DNA of 43,787 nucleotides, from positions 7,249,973-7,293,759 of the forward strand of contig NC_090613.1 of NCBI RefSeq assembly GCF_004359215.1, given 5' to 3'. Below, piece after piece: positions 1 to 11,239 of the stretch. Origin of the DNA: Bremia lactucae. Taxonomy: Eukaryota; Oomycota; Peronosporomycetes; Peronosporales; Peronosporaceae. The notes beneath the pieces were generated by a model. That model did no database searches. It was not told where the DNA came from and saw only the letters and a program-made list of their open reading frames with translations. The position numbers and the translations under genes were made by a program. The stretch's first letter is position 1. The number at the start of each line of letters is the position of its first letter.

Positions 1-40
1 TAGAGATTCAATTTTGACGAAGTTCTCTTATTGGAACCCC

Positions 41-263
41 GCACCCCTCATTACACTATGGGGAATTTCGGCTACAGGGCCTCCTCCCACCCAACTATCA
101 CACACCTTCGGTGCGGGTTGGCAGGGCGGCCATCCATTGGATGGTAGCTCGTCTGCTTTTTAGCCTATCTCCGGCGATGTGTCATCGTACCGCCCTCCGC
201 GGGTATCGATCCACGTACCTCCCGGTCCCAGTTCCAGTGCTTAACCACTCGGCCGCTGAGGAC
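41..263 (-). repeat. tRNA-derived SINE-like repeat, Ser/Leu-type head
   Basis: Read on the minus strand from about 263, the sequence starts like a type II tRNA. A D-arm/A-box stretch GGCCGAGTGGTTAAG lies at about 241-255, and a T-arm/B-box-like GTGGATCGATACCCGC at about 198-213. The first six bases, GTCCTC, can pair with GAGGGC at about 191-196, so an acceptor-like stem survives, but I could not fold a convincing anticodon arm. The sequence then continues leftward with a non-tRNA body. This fits a tRNA-derived SINE or a degenerate tRNA better than a working tRNA gene. Its 5' end abuts a truncated LTR at 262, so it probably inserted there. The left boundary is uncertain. Confidence 0.45.
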
Positions 264-689
264 CAACCCTTGTGGATGTGATGCACATGGGTGCATTCAC
301 ATTAGGAGGGATGACGCCCAGCGTCATCCATGATGACGGCTAGCGTCATCCGTTACGCGAGGTATCTACAAAGATACGCTCGCAATACATATTAAATGAT
401 ATCTATAGAGATATCATTTTTATTGGTAAAAACAGGTATTTGTATTTGATTCTATTAAATATAAATCAGTCTGAAAACTACATCCTACTTGGTAAGTGCG
501 CACGAGGAGACGGATTACCGCTCCCGTGACGACACTTTACCAGAGTTCTTAGTGTGTTGGGTGAGGTCGCTTGCGCGCCCACCACAACTACCTCACTGCA
601 CGCAAGAGAAGCAGGTTTAACCGCTTCCTCGCTGTGCTAGTGTGTGTGCCTAAGTAGAGCGTGGCCGCATTACGACGTGCCCGCCTACA
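262..689 (+). repeat. Truncated LTR, gypsy family A
   Basis: This segment matches the LTR at 43313-43720 almost base for base and ends at the same CCTACA. It lacks about 125 bp of the LTR's 5' end, where the SINE-like repeat begins, and it is not followed by a primer-binding site, so it behaves as a truncated solo LTR. Compared with the right-hand copy it has an extra 22 bp or so at about 330-352, which doubles a small GATGACG...CGTCATC hairpin. An inverted, more diverged copy lies at 31671-31930. Confidence 0.75.
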
Positions 690-1089
690 GAAATACCTCG
701 CTTTGCTTCCACGGCAACACAGCGCTACGTACGGATAATGACCAGCTAAGCACTCGGTACGGCTGTGGCTCCCCAGAAGCATATGGAGATACACCTGCTT
801 CTTCCTTCTGACGATGTCCAAAGTAGCCACCACATCGTAGCAGTCATATATTAAACAATTAATATTAAAGTATCCAATTTAGTGCAAATACAACTTCTCA
901 TAAGCTACTTCCAAATTCTTAAATCGACAAAGCTGTTAAAAGAAAACACAAAATGCTCGAATCTAGAATAGGGCTCTTATTTCTCTAATTAATTCAAACT
1001 GTTATCAATACTTTTAAGCTTCGATTACTTAGTGTGTGCCAACACATCGACTCTGCTTGGTTGTCATTGTCTGAAATAATAATTTAGTT
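690..1089. other. Gap: no gene seen; promoter region of the PPR-like gene
   Basis: No convincing coding region here. The left part (690-840) follows the LTR directly and may be old element sequence. The right part is A+T-rich. A TCATTGTC...AATAATTT stretch at about 1062-1085 resembles the oomycete initiator plus flanking promoter region just before the start codon at 1090. That assignment is an inference. Confidence 0.4.
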
Positions 1090-2040
1090 ATGAAGATGTT
1101 CCGCATGATCATGTCAATTAGCCGGCGCCAGGGCCCACAGACGATAGCAGGACGCTCACAACACGCTAATTTTTCGGATTCGAATGTGCACTCGCGAACA
1201 GCTGAAGAGTGGCTGGAGAATATCCGAAATTTAGCCAAGAAGGACGTATTGATTAAGCGGACTAAGTTGGCGTCTTTTCTCAAGTCGGTGACGACAACTG
1301 AGCAATTAGAGGCATCCAAGGAAATCATGAAAATCTATGAGAAAAAGCGATTGGATCCAGATTCCACCGCTATAGGCTTGTTTGTCAAGAAGGCGCTTGA
1401 ACTCGACGTACCTGAAATCGCATTCGAAGTCCTCGAGGCCGACTACCGGATTGGCCTCTTTCTGGAAGCAACCTCTCTCAACAAGTTACTTTTCAAGTTC
1501 CTCGTTGACAAAAATTTTGACAAGGTCTTTGCATTGCATGAAATTGGTCGTACCAAATACAATGTCAAGAGCACTGACCGAACATACGATATCCTTATCC
1601 GGGCGGCTATCGAGCAGGCTGACTTCGAAAAGGCCATATCCATCCTTAAAACGGCTGCGTGAGTGCCGCAGACGATCACATATACGTGTTGTTACTCAGC
1701 ATTCGTTTTGGATACTACAGTGACTCGATGAAGCTGCAGCGTGTGACGTGCAACAACTTGCTGTATAAGCTCAAAGCTAACGATATGCTGGACGAGGTAT
1801 GTACGGTTTAGTTTTTGTGCGGCTTTGCAATTGATACTTACGTGATGTGATTCGGAGTTTGGCTGTAGATAAAAGAAGTTGCGGCGCTCATGAAGACGGC
1901 AAGTGTCGAACCTAACGAGACGACCAAAAAGATCTTGCAAGTTATATCTTTTTAACGCAGGACAATTTAAACTGACCAAAGCCGAATTCGAGGAACTCTC
2001 TCAGGTCTGTGACACAATGACGTCGAAGGGCTTAACTTGA
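1090..2040 (+). CDS. PPR-like mitochondrial protein, three exons, frameshifted or alternatively ended 3' end
   Basis: Exons are placed at 1090-1658, 1721-1796 and 1869-1955, with GT-AG introns of 62 and 72 bp (gtgagt...ctacag and gtatgt...ctgtag). They give about 243 residues ending TTKKILQVISF. The N-terminus is basic with an S/R-rich stretch and fits a mitochondrial presequence. The body is all-helical with helix-turn-helix units such as TYDILIRAAIEQADFEKA, typical of pentatricopeptide-like RNA-binding proteins of organelles. No named orthologue was recognised. Removing one base near 1941 opens a coding-like frame to a stop at 2038-2040 (residues such as FKLTKAEFEELSQ), so the true C-terminus may extend there. 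The cause could be a sequence error, a real frameshift or an unseen splice. Start codons at 1096 and 1108 are also possible. Confidence 0.65.
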
Positions 2041-2187
2041 AACTCAACGATAAGAAATTTAAAAAAAAATAGAAATTGCGTCAATCGAGCAATTGATATT
2101 TTTAATCGCCACAGTGGCATCATTTTAGCCGGCTATTGCGTCGAACGTATGTTGTTTTCAGTCTATGCCACGTGTACAATCAGCGCA

Positions 2188-3051
2188 TTACTTGGTCTGG
2201 TTCTTGACGCCGAGGATACGGGCACGAATCTCGTCCTGATTACCCAGGTAAAAAGCTTTAAGGGGCGCAATGGCGTCCTTGTGCGGAATTGGCTTTAGGT
2301 TTTCGTCTAGATGATAAACCAGTGGAACACCGGTCGGAATATTCAGACCTGTGATCTCGTCCTCCGAGATGTTGTCTAAGTGCTTGACAAGCGCGCGAAG
2401 ACTGTTGCCGTGAGCGGCAATAAGTACGTTCTTGCCCGAGCGGATGTTTGGTACGATGGTGCGCGCCCACTCCGGCAGTACGCGTGCAGCAGTAAGCTCC
2501 AGGGACTCAGCCAGTGGCAGATCGTTTTTCGAGACGTCCTTGTATCTGACGTCATTACCCGGGTAATACTCGCTAGCGGTGTCTAGGTCAGGAGGTGGGA
2601 TATTGTAGCTACGACGCCACTCCAGAACCTTTTCAGCACCGTGCTTATCCACAGTTGCTTGCTTGTCCAGACCAGTTAGTGCGCCGTAGTGGCGCTCATT
2701 AAGACGCCAGGTTTTGAACACGGGGATCCACATCTGGTCACTCTGCTCCAGTACGTGCCACAGCGTCCGAATAGCACGTTTCAGATACGACGTGTAAGCG
2801 ACATCAAAGGCGTATCCCTCCTTTTTTAAGAGCTGACCGGCAGCAGCCGCCTCCTCGTTACCTTTTGCCGAAAGCTGCACGTCGTACCAGCCCGTGAACA
2901 GGTTTTGCTTGTTCCATTCGCTCTCGCCGTGACGAATTAACACAAGCGTGTGCGTGTGCTTCATTGATTTTTGCTGCTGTTGCAAAACGCCCAGCGAATG
3001 CGTTGCTCGCATACGCGAGGACATGGCAAGTGAGCGGCGCGCAAGGATCAT
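2188..3051 (-). CDS. 2,3-bisphosphoglycerate-dependent phosphoglycerate mutase with N-terminal extension
   Basis: Single-exon gene of 287 residues. It interconverts 3- and 2-phosphoglycerate in glycolysis and gluconeogenesis through a phosphohistidine. The signature [12 protein letters not shown] places the catalytic His at residue 41. RLNERHYG (residues 116-123) supplies the conserved Glu119/Arg120, and AAHGNSLRA carries the second His at 214. The core has the usual length of a bacterial-type dPGM. The first 30 or so residues are extra, basic and rich in R, S and A, and resemble a mitochondrial presequence; stramenopiles are known to keep some lower-glycolysis enzymes in mitochondria. Met10, Met14 or Met30 could start a cytosolic form. 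The 280 bp upstream (3052-3331) is its only promoter space and also holds the 3' end of the next gene. Confidence 0.93.
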   Translation of the reverse strand: MILARRSLAMSSRMRATHSLGVLQQQQKSMKHTHTLVLIRHGESEWNKQNLFTGWYDVQLSAKGNEEAAAAGQLLKKEGYAFDVAYTSYLKRAIRTLWHVLEQSDQMWIPVFKTWRLNERHYGALTGLDKQATVDKHGAEKVLEWRRSYNIPPPDLDTASEYYPGNDVRYKDVSKNDLPLAESLELTAARVLPEWARTIVPNIRSGKNVLIAAHGNSLRALVKHLDNISEDEITGLNIPTGVPLVYHLDENLKPIPHKDAIAPLKAFYLGNQDEIRARILGVKNQTK

Positions 3052-3331
3052 CTTGCGTGGTAGTTTGTGGTTGCTGAGAAATCGTTCAGACTGCTGCCTG
3101 CTTAACCTTCAGCAAAAAAAAGAGCTGAGTGCGGCTGTGACGTGGTTGTAGAAACTTGACTGTTGGCTCACAATCTCCATACTAAGAGCATTAAAAGCGT
3201 GATATAAAAAGCAATTTCATTTAATCATTTTGTGTCAGTCACACATTGTATATCCTTGCGAGGGCAACATAATGACCAATTTTGAGCACGTAAGCATGTA
3301 ATTTCAGTAAAAGACGGACATTGCTCATCAA

Positions 3332-4078
3332 CTAGATATCCTCCTGAGATTTTCGCACTATACGACGGCAATGCTTTTTAAAACCATCCTTGTCGCTTCG
3401 CCATTCCACCTGTATAATCCATTAAACGTCAGAACTAAATCCTCACCACTTCATTCCAATAACATACCGCTGCATCAATATTTGCAGGAGATTCGTCGTT
3501 TGGATCGGAAAGCATGGAGATAACCGACACGAGGATAGACTCAACGCCAAGAATAGGACGCCACCTCTCGTCCGCCGTTTCCTGCTGATTCAGGTGGTCC
3601 TCTCCAGGCGGATGTAAGATCGAAATACATACCACACCGTTCGGGTACACTTCAATTGTATATATGGTTAATATAATGAATATGCCATGAATGATCAGCA
3701 AGAGCCTAACGTACCATTAGGATGCCACATTTCTGACTTGAATGTCATCTTAGGCGGCATGTTTGGAAAGTCAGCAGGGAATTCAAGTACCGCCCTGAAG
3801 AAGCCACCTTCGTACAGCGTATCAGGAGGACCCACTAGCAAAATGTCCCAGTTGAATATATTATCGTCATCGCCTAGACCCACAGAAACGCCCTCGGGTG
3901 GATTGCGGCTCATCTCTAGTACCGCAAAGATCAAATATGTCAGCGAAAGTTTTCTTGCTTAAGTAATGGCTGCTTCAAGACGAAGATATGTTTTGCGTTG
4001 AAATTTTTTAAAAAGGGAAGCGATTCACGCACCTAAAAATTGCCTTCGCAGTAGCTCCTTGGCGTAGTCAGTCGCCAT
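3332..4078 (-). CDS. Ubiquitin-conjugating enzyme E2, UBE2G1/Ubc7 type
   Basis: Four exons on the minus strand: 4033-4078, 3715-3915, 3468-3649 and 3332-3409. The GT-AG introns are 117, 65 and 58 bp, and the phases join cleanly into 168 residues (human UBE2G1 has 170). The start [17 protein letters not shown] and the core [10 protein letters not shown]...FPxxPPKM...WHPN align with the E2 fold. The catalytic Cys is in [15 protein letters not shown], followed by the acidic-loop region typical of the Ubc7/G subfamily and SPANIDAA. The C-terminus [16 protein letters not shown] matches the family end. This subfamily makes Lys48-linked chains and often works in ER-associated degradation. The start lies only 125 bp from the stop of the transporter gene, so the promoter must be compact. 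Function is inferred from family. Confidence 0.93.
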
Positions 4079-4202
4079 TCTTCTAAAGACCCTATTCAAG
4101 TATGTCGGCATGTTTCAACCGCCCTCATGAACCGGTTTTCAATTGGTGAAAAGCAGAAAATATAGACCAATTAAAATTAGAGGGTACAAAATGATCACTA
4201 TT

Positions 4203-5455
4203 TTACAATCCCTTCTCAATCCTAATCTCTGATAGGTTGTCGATCGTGCTGGTCTTGTTGACAAATGTCAACGTGGCTGGTATCATAGTAAGTTTATTTG
4301 AGGCATGCTCGCGTTCAAGTCGCGAGCTTCCGCTGTAGAGACAGACGCCGATGATCACAAGCACGATACCACACCAATTGAGCGACGTTACACGTTCTCC
4401 AAAGCGATAGATAGATAGGACGATGATTAGAGCGCGCTTGACGCAGTTCGCCACACTGTGTGTTACTGGTGAAACTAATTTCATGAGCGCGTAAGCAAGC
4501 GCGCTTTGGATATAGAAGCACGCTCCGTCTCCGACGAGCACCAATAAAGTGAATGTTGTTGAACAGTCAATTGTCCCGGGATTGTATGTACCAATCGGCG
4601 TTATCATCCACTGGTAGAAGATGAACATGAGCTGCATCATCACGGCAATAATGCTTGTATACAGCTGTAATTGCGAGGTTCTGAGAAAACACCAAATATT
4701 TTCACTTAAGAATGCGACAGTGCCACTCGGTCACATCACTTACGTGTAGGAGCGATTAAGCAGCCTCTTTGTCAGAACATTCTGATAGCAATCAACGCAG
4801 TTTGACATGAGCGCTGCAACAAACCCAATGGTGTGGAACGAGTTGTCCGACAAACTGCATAGAATGAGCCCTAATACAATCGGGATCAGGGAAACATTCA
4901 CTTTCCATCCCGTGCGCTGCCCGAGCAACAAATAAGTCAATACGACGGTGAAGAATGGCGCAGAGGACTTGATCGTTTCTAGGAATTCGTATGCACACAG
5001 CATCACAAATTTTCTGGCTCGATATAGAATACTAATGCGCAACTTACGCGTGAAAGAGACAGCAATATACTTAAGCGCTGTAAGTCCGAGCAATACTGTG
5101 AGGATGCGTACACTAGCTAGAAGCACCATGTCCTTAAGACCATCGCCCATTACCTTGTGCATGCTGCGCTTGCACACGGTCCATCCCACAAGATAAAGCT
5201 CAAATCCCAAGCCACCAAAAACCGACATGGTAAGCTGTGCTAATGACAATAGATTGGAGTCTACACGCAGCTTAGCCACCACGTAGCGGTTTGTCCACAG
5301 TGTCACGAGGCTGATTACATACCAGCCTGAACGAATGCAAGGGATGAGCAACTCAGTAACCCAATGATATTAATGACGTATAACGCACTAGCAATACAGA
5401 CTGCGACTCTTTTATGCAGGGCGACAGCAGCTTTCTTGTTATGTAACTCGTCCAT
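4203..5455 (-). CDS. Triose-phosphate/nucleotide-sugar transporter family protein (DMT superfamily, SLC35E-like)
   Basis: Four exons on the minus strand: 5389-5455, 5048-5326, 4744-4978 and 4203-4680. Introns are 62, 69 and 63 bp with good GT-AG ends, and the joined frame gives 352 residues, normal for the family. The N-terminus MDELHNKK is cytosolic. The SWYV motif opens the first helix, about ten hydrophobic segments follow, and TIKSSAPFFTVVLTYLLLGQ is the conserved mid-protein signature of plant-type phosphate translocators and their Golgi/ER relatives. Such proteins antiport sugar nucleotides or phosphorylated C3-C6 compounds across Golgi, ER or plastid-derived membranes. The substrate cannot be read from sequence. 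Start chosen because it gives the only open frame into the SWYV exon. The gene is divergent from VPS11. Confidence 0.88.
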
Positions 5456-5943
5456 GCTGTGTCGAGGCGAAGTATTTTATTGAGTTCAAACGACGTCACG
5501 GACAATAAAGTGATTGGTCGAAATTGTTCCTATCAAAATGGCCGAGAGATCTTCTTATTGATTGCCAGCTTGCATAGGAATAAAGCCTTTAGTGAGCCAA
5601 AATTACAGAATGCGAGATAAATAAAGAAGGGAAAGCTATTACTCACCAGTGTTCCAGTAAAGTTTGCAGGGATTGTCTCACTTGACAAATGTGAGCAACG
5701 ATAAATAGCGGTGGAGAAGCGAAAGATGAACGACACCGCCATCACTGCAAAGTTTGGCTTAATATGATTAATAAAAATAAGAGAATTGTCAAATCATCGT
5801 TGTAAGAAATGTGAAGAGACAAATCTTTTAAGAATTTAGGACTAACCTGATCACTACATTCGCATTTTTAAATAACGTATTCACTCAGACCTCTTGGGTT
5901 CTGTACAGACCTGGAATTAATTCGTAGTTACACATCCGAGGAA
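5456..5943. promoter_or_regulatory. Divergent intergenic region between the transporter and VPS11
   Basis: This 488-bp stretch separates two divergently transcribed genes and must contain both promoters. It is A+T-rich. I see no convincing ORF or RNA gene. TCACTCAGAC at 5881-5890, about 60 bp before the VPS11 start, is a weak initiator-like match. Confidence 0.5.
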
Positions 5944-8900
5944 ATGGCGCAATGGAGACGCTTCGCTTTCTTTGACAAAGAGGTGCTGAAGGATTCAAGC
6001 GGTCCATGGATGAAGGTACTCTTGACCTCTTTTATCGCTATAATAGCTTCTACTAACCTCACAGTATCCCATACAATCGCAGGGCGTCGATATCACTGGC
6101 ATGAGCGCCAATCGAGGCCTTATTTGCGTGGGAGACTCCGATGGCTTCGTTCACCTGGCCAATCGATCTTTAGAGGCTCGAAAATTTCAGGCGCATGAGA
6201 TTTTTGTGTCACACGTTCTCATGGTGCTGCGATATGTTTGCGTTAGAAAATTGTATACATATATTTAGTGGCGATTTCACTCGTGTTATGCTGTAAACAG
6301 ATGAAACGAAGCAATGTGCTTGTTACGATCGGTGATGGCATTGACCCGCGGCCAGAGGGGCTTCGGGAACAGTCTAAAGCCGTTGCTGAAGCTGGCCGTG
6401 CACCGAATGCTGAAGAAGTACGTGCTTTTTTCAAAGCAGAATTTCGAAAACGAACTAACGATGATGCAGATGTACACGCCTAAGCCAACAGGGAAGAGCA
6501 CAGCAATAGTGCGCTTTTGGCGCACAGACCAACAAGACAGAGAGGGCACACCTAAGATTATGCAGCAGATACCGATTTTTGCCAAAAAATACCCCGAAGA
6601 AGCTGTAACGGCGTTCGCAGTGAGTGATGACTTGAGCCAGTTTGCAGTGGGCTTGAAAAATGGAGCCGTCATTTTATTTCGAAGTGACTTAAAGCGACGT
6701 GCTGACCGTCCATCTCATCTGCTTCAGCCTGCAGGACAGTTCCCAGTAACTGGCCTTGCATTCACTAGTAAGCCAGTCACGGCAACGTTGTCACATGTAT
6801 TTTTGTATGCTTCGACCCGGCGAGGGCTCACATGTTACCACTGCTCGCATGACGATCCTGCATTAGTGAAAAGTGCCGGTGGTATTGCTGCGCTTCCGCC
6901 ACGTACCACTGTACTCGATGAACGTGGTGTGGATACGAATTGCTCCTGTGTAAACGAGGAAGGTGAGATTGCTGTCGGTCAAACAGATGCTGTCTACTTT
7001 TATACAACCGAAGATCGCTCCGTTTGTTTCGGCTTTGAAGGTGAGAAAAAGTTCTTGAGTTTTTTCAAGCACTACTTGCTAGTTGCGCACGTGGACCCAC
7101 GTGGTCGCCACCAAGTGAATGTATACGACCTGCAGAACAAATTCATTGCGTTTAATTGGACGCTTACTAGTACGAATACAAAAGGACAGATCCGCAAGCC
7201 GCCGCTCGCCTCAAATGCTCGTGCACCCGGTGCTCGTTTTGGATTGGACGAAATGGAAGAAGTTCGTCATGTGGTTTGTGAGTTCGGCGCTATATTCGTG
7301 GTGTCTTCAATGGGCCACGTGTACCGCTTAAGCGAAAAAGATACGACCTCCAAGCTTGAGATCCTTTTTCGAAAAAATCTATACTCGATCGCGATTTCGT
7401 TGGCTTTCAGCTCCAATTATGACGTAAATAGTATCATTGATATATTTCGCATGTATGGAGATCATTTGTATCAGAAAGGAGACTATGACGGATCACTGCG
7501 CCAATACGTCCGTACAATCGGTCATGTCGAACCATCCTACGTTATTCGTCGCTTTCTTGACGCTCAGCGTATTCACAACCTTACAGCGTATCTTGAGGCT
7601 CTTCATGAGAAAGCGTTTGCTAATGCAGAGCACACGACGCTCCTGTTAAACTGTTACACGAAGCTGAAAGATGTGAACAAGCTGGATAAATTCATACAGC
7701 TTGACGAGGTGATTGATGCCAAAAAGACCAAAAGTGATAGCGATTCTAGCGATTTAGCACCCAGGAACGGGGGCGCATCAGCTAGCTTGAATTTTGATGT
7801 TGAAACTGCAATAAGCGTGCTTTGGGAAAATTATCCGCACCATGCGCTGACGCTAGCGAAAAAACATGAGGAACACAGTTGGTACTTGAAAATTCAGCTT
7901 GACCATATAAGCTACGTCGATTCCGAAGACTCTGCGACACTTTCGGAGAGCGAGAAAGAACGCGTGGCCGATGCTTTAGAGTATATAAAGCATCTTAGCT
8001 TCTCAGAAGCCGACTCCAATTTGCGAAAGTATGGCCGTACGCTTGTGACCCACATGCCGGCGCCCACGACAGAGTTACTAAAGCGTCTTTGCACTGGAAA
8101 GTTTGTCCCTGACAATTCTTCTTTAAAATCAGAACCAGGTGATTTCTTGCACTTATTTGTGTCACACCGTGCACAGCTCAAAGAGTTTTTGCAGTATATT
8201 GTTGAGGTGGAGACTGTGAGCAACACTTCGATCGGAAATACTTTACTGGAAATGGTTCTCAGTGATGACGACGATGGCGAAAGTGGTTCTCGATCGGTTG
8301 AAGAAAAGGAAGAAGCTGTGCTGCGCATACTTGATAATCCGCGGGTCAAGTATGATGAGGACCATGCGCTAATTCATTTGCAGATGCACAGTATGAAAAA
8401 GGGGAAGCGCTATTTGTACAACAAGTTGCACATGTATCATATGCTCGTGCAATTTCACATTGAGGAAAATGACGATCAAAGCATCCTCGAGGAAGTGCGT
8501 AAACACGGAGAGAAAGATCCGAATTTGTGGTCTCTGGCTCTCAAGTACTTTGCAGAGCGAGGGCCGCTGCCCAAGGGGGCTGTGGGTGGAGAAGAGTGGA
8601 AAGAGCTTAAGCAGTTGCTTGTTTTAATTGATACAAACCCAGCAATTCCTCCACTTCAAGTGGTTCAGGTTTTAAGCCAGTCTCGTGAATTGCCCGTGTC
8701 AGTGATCAAACAGTATGTGGTAAGCCAGCTGGCAAGCGACGAGAAAAAGATCGAAGAAGATGAAGATAAAATTAAGGCCTTTAAAAGCGATACGAAGCAG
8801 ATGAAGGAAGAGATATCACAATTAAGCAGTCGTGCTGTAGTGTTTCAGGCAACTAAGTGTGACTTATGCAATCACGATTTGGATCTGCCAGCTGTGCATT

Positions 8901-9169
8901 TTATGTGTCAGCACAGTTTTCATCTCAATTGCATTTCGGAGACAGACCGGGAGTGCATTACGTGCTCAATGGATCACCGTCACATTGTGGGTCTAAAAAC
9001 TCAGCTTGATCAAAAAGCAGGAAATCACGAGCAGTTTTACAACCAGCTCGAAACTGCCGCGGATGGCTTCCATACCATAGCTGAATACTTTGGCAAGGGT
9101 ATTTTCAAAAGCAGCGAAGTCGTGCTTGACGAAGGTTCCTTCGAAACACGATTTAGTGCAGAATTTTAA
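5944..9169 (+). CDS. VPS11: Vacuolar sorting protein VPS11 (HOPS/CORVET core, RING-type)
   Basis: Four exons, 5944-6015, 6083-6223, 6301-6417 and 6470-9169, with introns of 67, 77 and 52 bp, give about 1009 residues (human VPS11 has 941). The N-terminus MAQWRRFAFFDKE matches the family start. A WD40-like beta-propeller follows, then an alpha-solenoid with the clathrin-heavy-chain-repeat block YGDHLY..GDYDGSLRQYVRTIG and EPSYVIRRFLDAQRIHNLTAYL. A coiled coil lies at about 870-895 and a C-terminal RING at about 907-942 (CDLC...CQHSFHLNC...CITC). VPS11 is a shared scaffold of the CORVET and HOPS tethers, which drive endosome and vacuole fusion with Rab GTPases and SNAREs. The 52-bp third intron matters: without it the large exon would appear to start at a false Met at 6314. 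Acidic, low-complexity inserts (for example near genomic 8250-8300) explain the extra length. Confidence 0.95.
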
Positions 9170-9959
9170 ATTCAAGAGTTTTTTAGTGTTATGAAAATGC
9201 AAGAACGTGTGTTCGCCAAAATAATCTATCCGCCATTGGTTCAACCATGGATTGATACGGATATAAATCTTTTTTAAGCCGCATTTCGCAAGCATTCCTG
9301 GCAATTTACTATCCCCCAAAACTAGGCAGATGTAGCAGGTGGGAACATCAACGCGTTATCGGTAAAACAACAGTGCCTCAGCGCTCTAAAAGCCGTTGGC
9401 CATGAATGAAGGCTACCATTTGATTGGCTGAATATTTAAATTGTTTATCGGCTTAGATTTTTACGTTGTGGCAACACAACCGTCTTATATCGCAGATTCA
9501 ACTTGAAAATGCGACACTACAAGTAGAGAATTGTAATTCAAATGCGCTCATTTAATTTCAGAGGCGTACGACCATTTATATTTAAAATGATAGTGCACGT
9601 TATCTTGACAATGTACGTTATAGCTTAACGTAATAAGGTAGTGTTCCTGGCCCGTAAAGCTTGGACTTCTGGTGGGTTTCACCGGACTTGCCCTTAAATT
9701 AATGATTGATTAGCTTTTGCATTTCTCATTATGTACACCTTTTGCTGCTCAGGACAAGACATTTGTCGGCTCCCGTGCAGACTTGAACGAAAGTTTTATT
9801 AAGAGAGCCGGTGCAGAAGCAGAATTCAGCCAATTGTAGGTTGTGTTTGGCTCAAACACGTCTGCGATTGGCTGAACACAGATATTCACATTCGTTAGCG
9901 TTTAGCTTCACTGGATTTCACGAATGTGACGCGCTTTTGTCATATAACCTCTTACAAGC
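9170..9959. other. Gap: mostly noncoding, one exon-like stretch
   Basis: A+T-rich sequence downstream of VPS11. One segment at about 9754-9839, after a splice-acceptor-like TGCTGCTCAG, reads openly to a stop as DKTFVGSRADLNESFIKRAG and so on. It could be an exon of the small gene that follows or of a decayed gene. Nothing else is supported. Confidence 0.35.
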
Positions 9960-10271
9960 TTGGTAATGTTGTGCAGTCTTATGTTTTTACTAGCTTCAAG
10001 TATCGATTTAAAAGGGTTAAATGTCGTTTCACTGAAAAAAGAAGAATGTCATAACATTCATTTCCTCATTTGCTCCGATCTAATCACACCAAAAGCGACA
10101 TCCACTAAGCAACTAACCTCAATGCTTGACCAGCTAAAGATCGTGCTATCTCGCCCAATGAACAGCACCACCACGCGCGTTGAAAAGCATTACGATGATT
10201 TGCCGCAATCGTCCTTAAAGATGGCAGACCCGTCCACAGCCTTTGAGCGTTCCGGCTGGAGTTACATCTAG
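9960..10271 (+). CDS. Hypothetical protein or terminal exon, unrecognised
   Basis: An open frame of 103 codons. Its second half (SMLDQLKIVLSRP...RVEKHYDDLPQSSLKMADP...FERSGWSYI) has a protein-like composition and ends in a compact aromatic tail, but I do not recognise a family. The Met at 9960 is not well supported, and the real gene could begin upstream through the exon-like segment near 9754-9839. It lies in a 1.75-kb space between VPS11 and the LYR gene, which is long for this island, so a further spliced gene is plausible. Confidence 0.3.
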   Translation: MVMLCSLMFLLASSIDLKGLNVVSLKKEECHNIHFLICSDLITPKATSTKQLTSMLDQLKIVLSRPMNSTTTRVEKHYDDLPQSSLKMADPSTAFERSGWSYI

Positions 10272-10921
10272 GAAGCTCATGAATTAAATGTCATTTTTTT
10301 ATGTGACCAGCAACGAATTGCTATGAAGGGTCTCATGCAATGTTGTGCGGAAGTTTTATTCGTTGAAAATTCGGCTACGACGAAGCAGTGGTTTTACATT
10401 TGTTTTTGTATTTTAATGGACACTAAACAAGAAACTTCTTATTTAACATACGAGTATCATGCAACTTTCCATTGTGTTCTTTGGTTCTAACTTATTAAGA
10501 ATGTAAACACGCGAGTTAGAAATGTGTCATCCAACTGAGGAGTTGATGCCGTTCGACGCCGTCACATCTACCAGGAAATGCTAAAATTGTCGCGACGTCT
10601 ACAGATTCTCACGGCTGTTGCCTTCTGCAATGCAAACATAATGGTTTTGTCACTTTTTCGACGATAGGAAAAAAAACATGTTATTGCGGGCGGTTTGTCT
10701 AAAAAGCAACTCTATTTTCGCTGGTCGCATAGCCAATTGTCACCTTTTCTCGATACAGGATGACATTAAAGAAAAAAGGCGACCTGTGTCTAGTGCTTCA
10801 GATACAGATTCGCTTTACATGTCATAAGTGTTCTGAAGGTCGTGCCCTTTAACCACCGAATTAATACAGCCACAGCGTGATGGATCCCAATTTTAATATT
10901 GAACTTAATGTTGTAAGCTAC
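10272..10921. other. Gap: nothing recognised
   Basis: A 650-bp A+T-rich intergenic stretch between two convergent features. No ORF with family features, RNA gene or repeat was seen. Confidence 0.5.
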
Positions 10922-11239
10922 TCATTCTGTCTGTTTTCCATTATTTTTTGCTGTCACTTCTTTATAAATTGGTTGGAGTGACTGCAGTGCATCACGCCCT
11001 ACTTCGACATTCCAATTAGGCTGAGTCGGATGGAGATTTGCGTACATTGACAGCTCCTTGATGCCTGCATGCACAGATGCCATCTCCTCGAGTATCTTCT
11101 GAGCATCTGTGATCGACTTGTTAGCGTGAAATTCACTTTTGATTTCGTGGATAATTGCTTTGCGCTTGATACTCGGGTAGCGATGCGCCAACTTGAGGAT
11201 AAGCCGGTACAAGCGCACCACCTCCTTAGTTTCGGCCAT
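10922..11239 (-). CDS. LYR-motif protein (LYRM1-like, complex1_LYR family)
   Basis: Single-exon 105-residue protein. The N-terminus MAETKEVVRLYRLILKLAHR carries the L-Y-R tripeptide in an amphipathic helix, followed by a basic segment (KRKAIIHEIKSEFHANK) and the conserved phenylalanine that completes the family signature. LYR proteins are small mitochondrial factors that bind acyl carrier protein and help Fe-S cluster biogenesis or assembly of respiratory complexes. The spacing resembles LYRM1 more than LYRM4/ISD11, but this subfamily call is an inference. It is divergent from the RING gene at 11469, so the roughly 230 bp between them probably serves both. Confidence 0.8.
   Translation of the reverse strand: MAETKEVVRLYRLILKLAHRYPSIKRKAIIHEIKSEFHANKSITDAQKILEEMASVHAGIKELSMYANLHPTQPNWNVEVGRDALQSLQPIYKEVTAKNNGKQTE

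Noticed and set aside
588..833. Minus-strand 81-codon frame
   Set aside because: It lies across the end of the family A LTR and its flank and has no protein-like composition.
6314..6469. N-terminal extension of the large VPS11 reading frame from a Met at 6314
   Set aside because: The family-matching frame here is a different one (VLVTIGDGIDP, 6301-6417), and a 52-bp GT-AG intron joins it to 6470. The extension is a shadow frame.
7912..8349. Minus-strand 145-codon frame
   Set aside because: It is fully inside the conserved VPS11 coding exon on the opposite strand.
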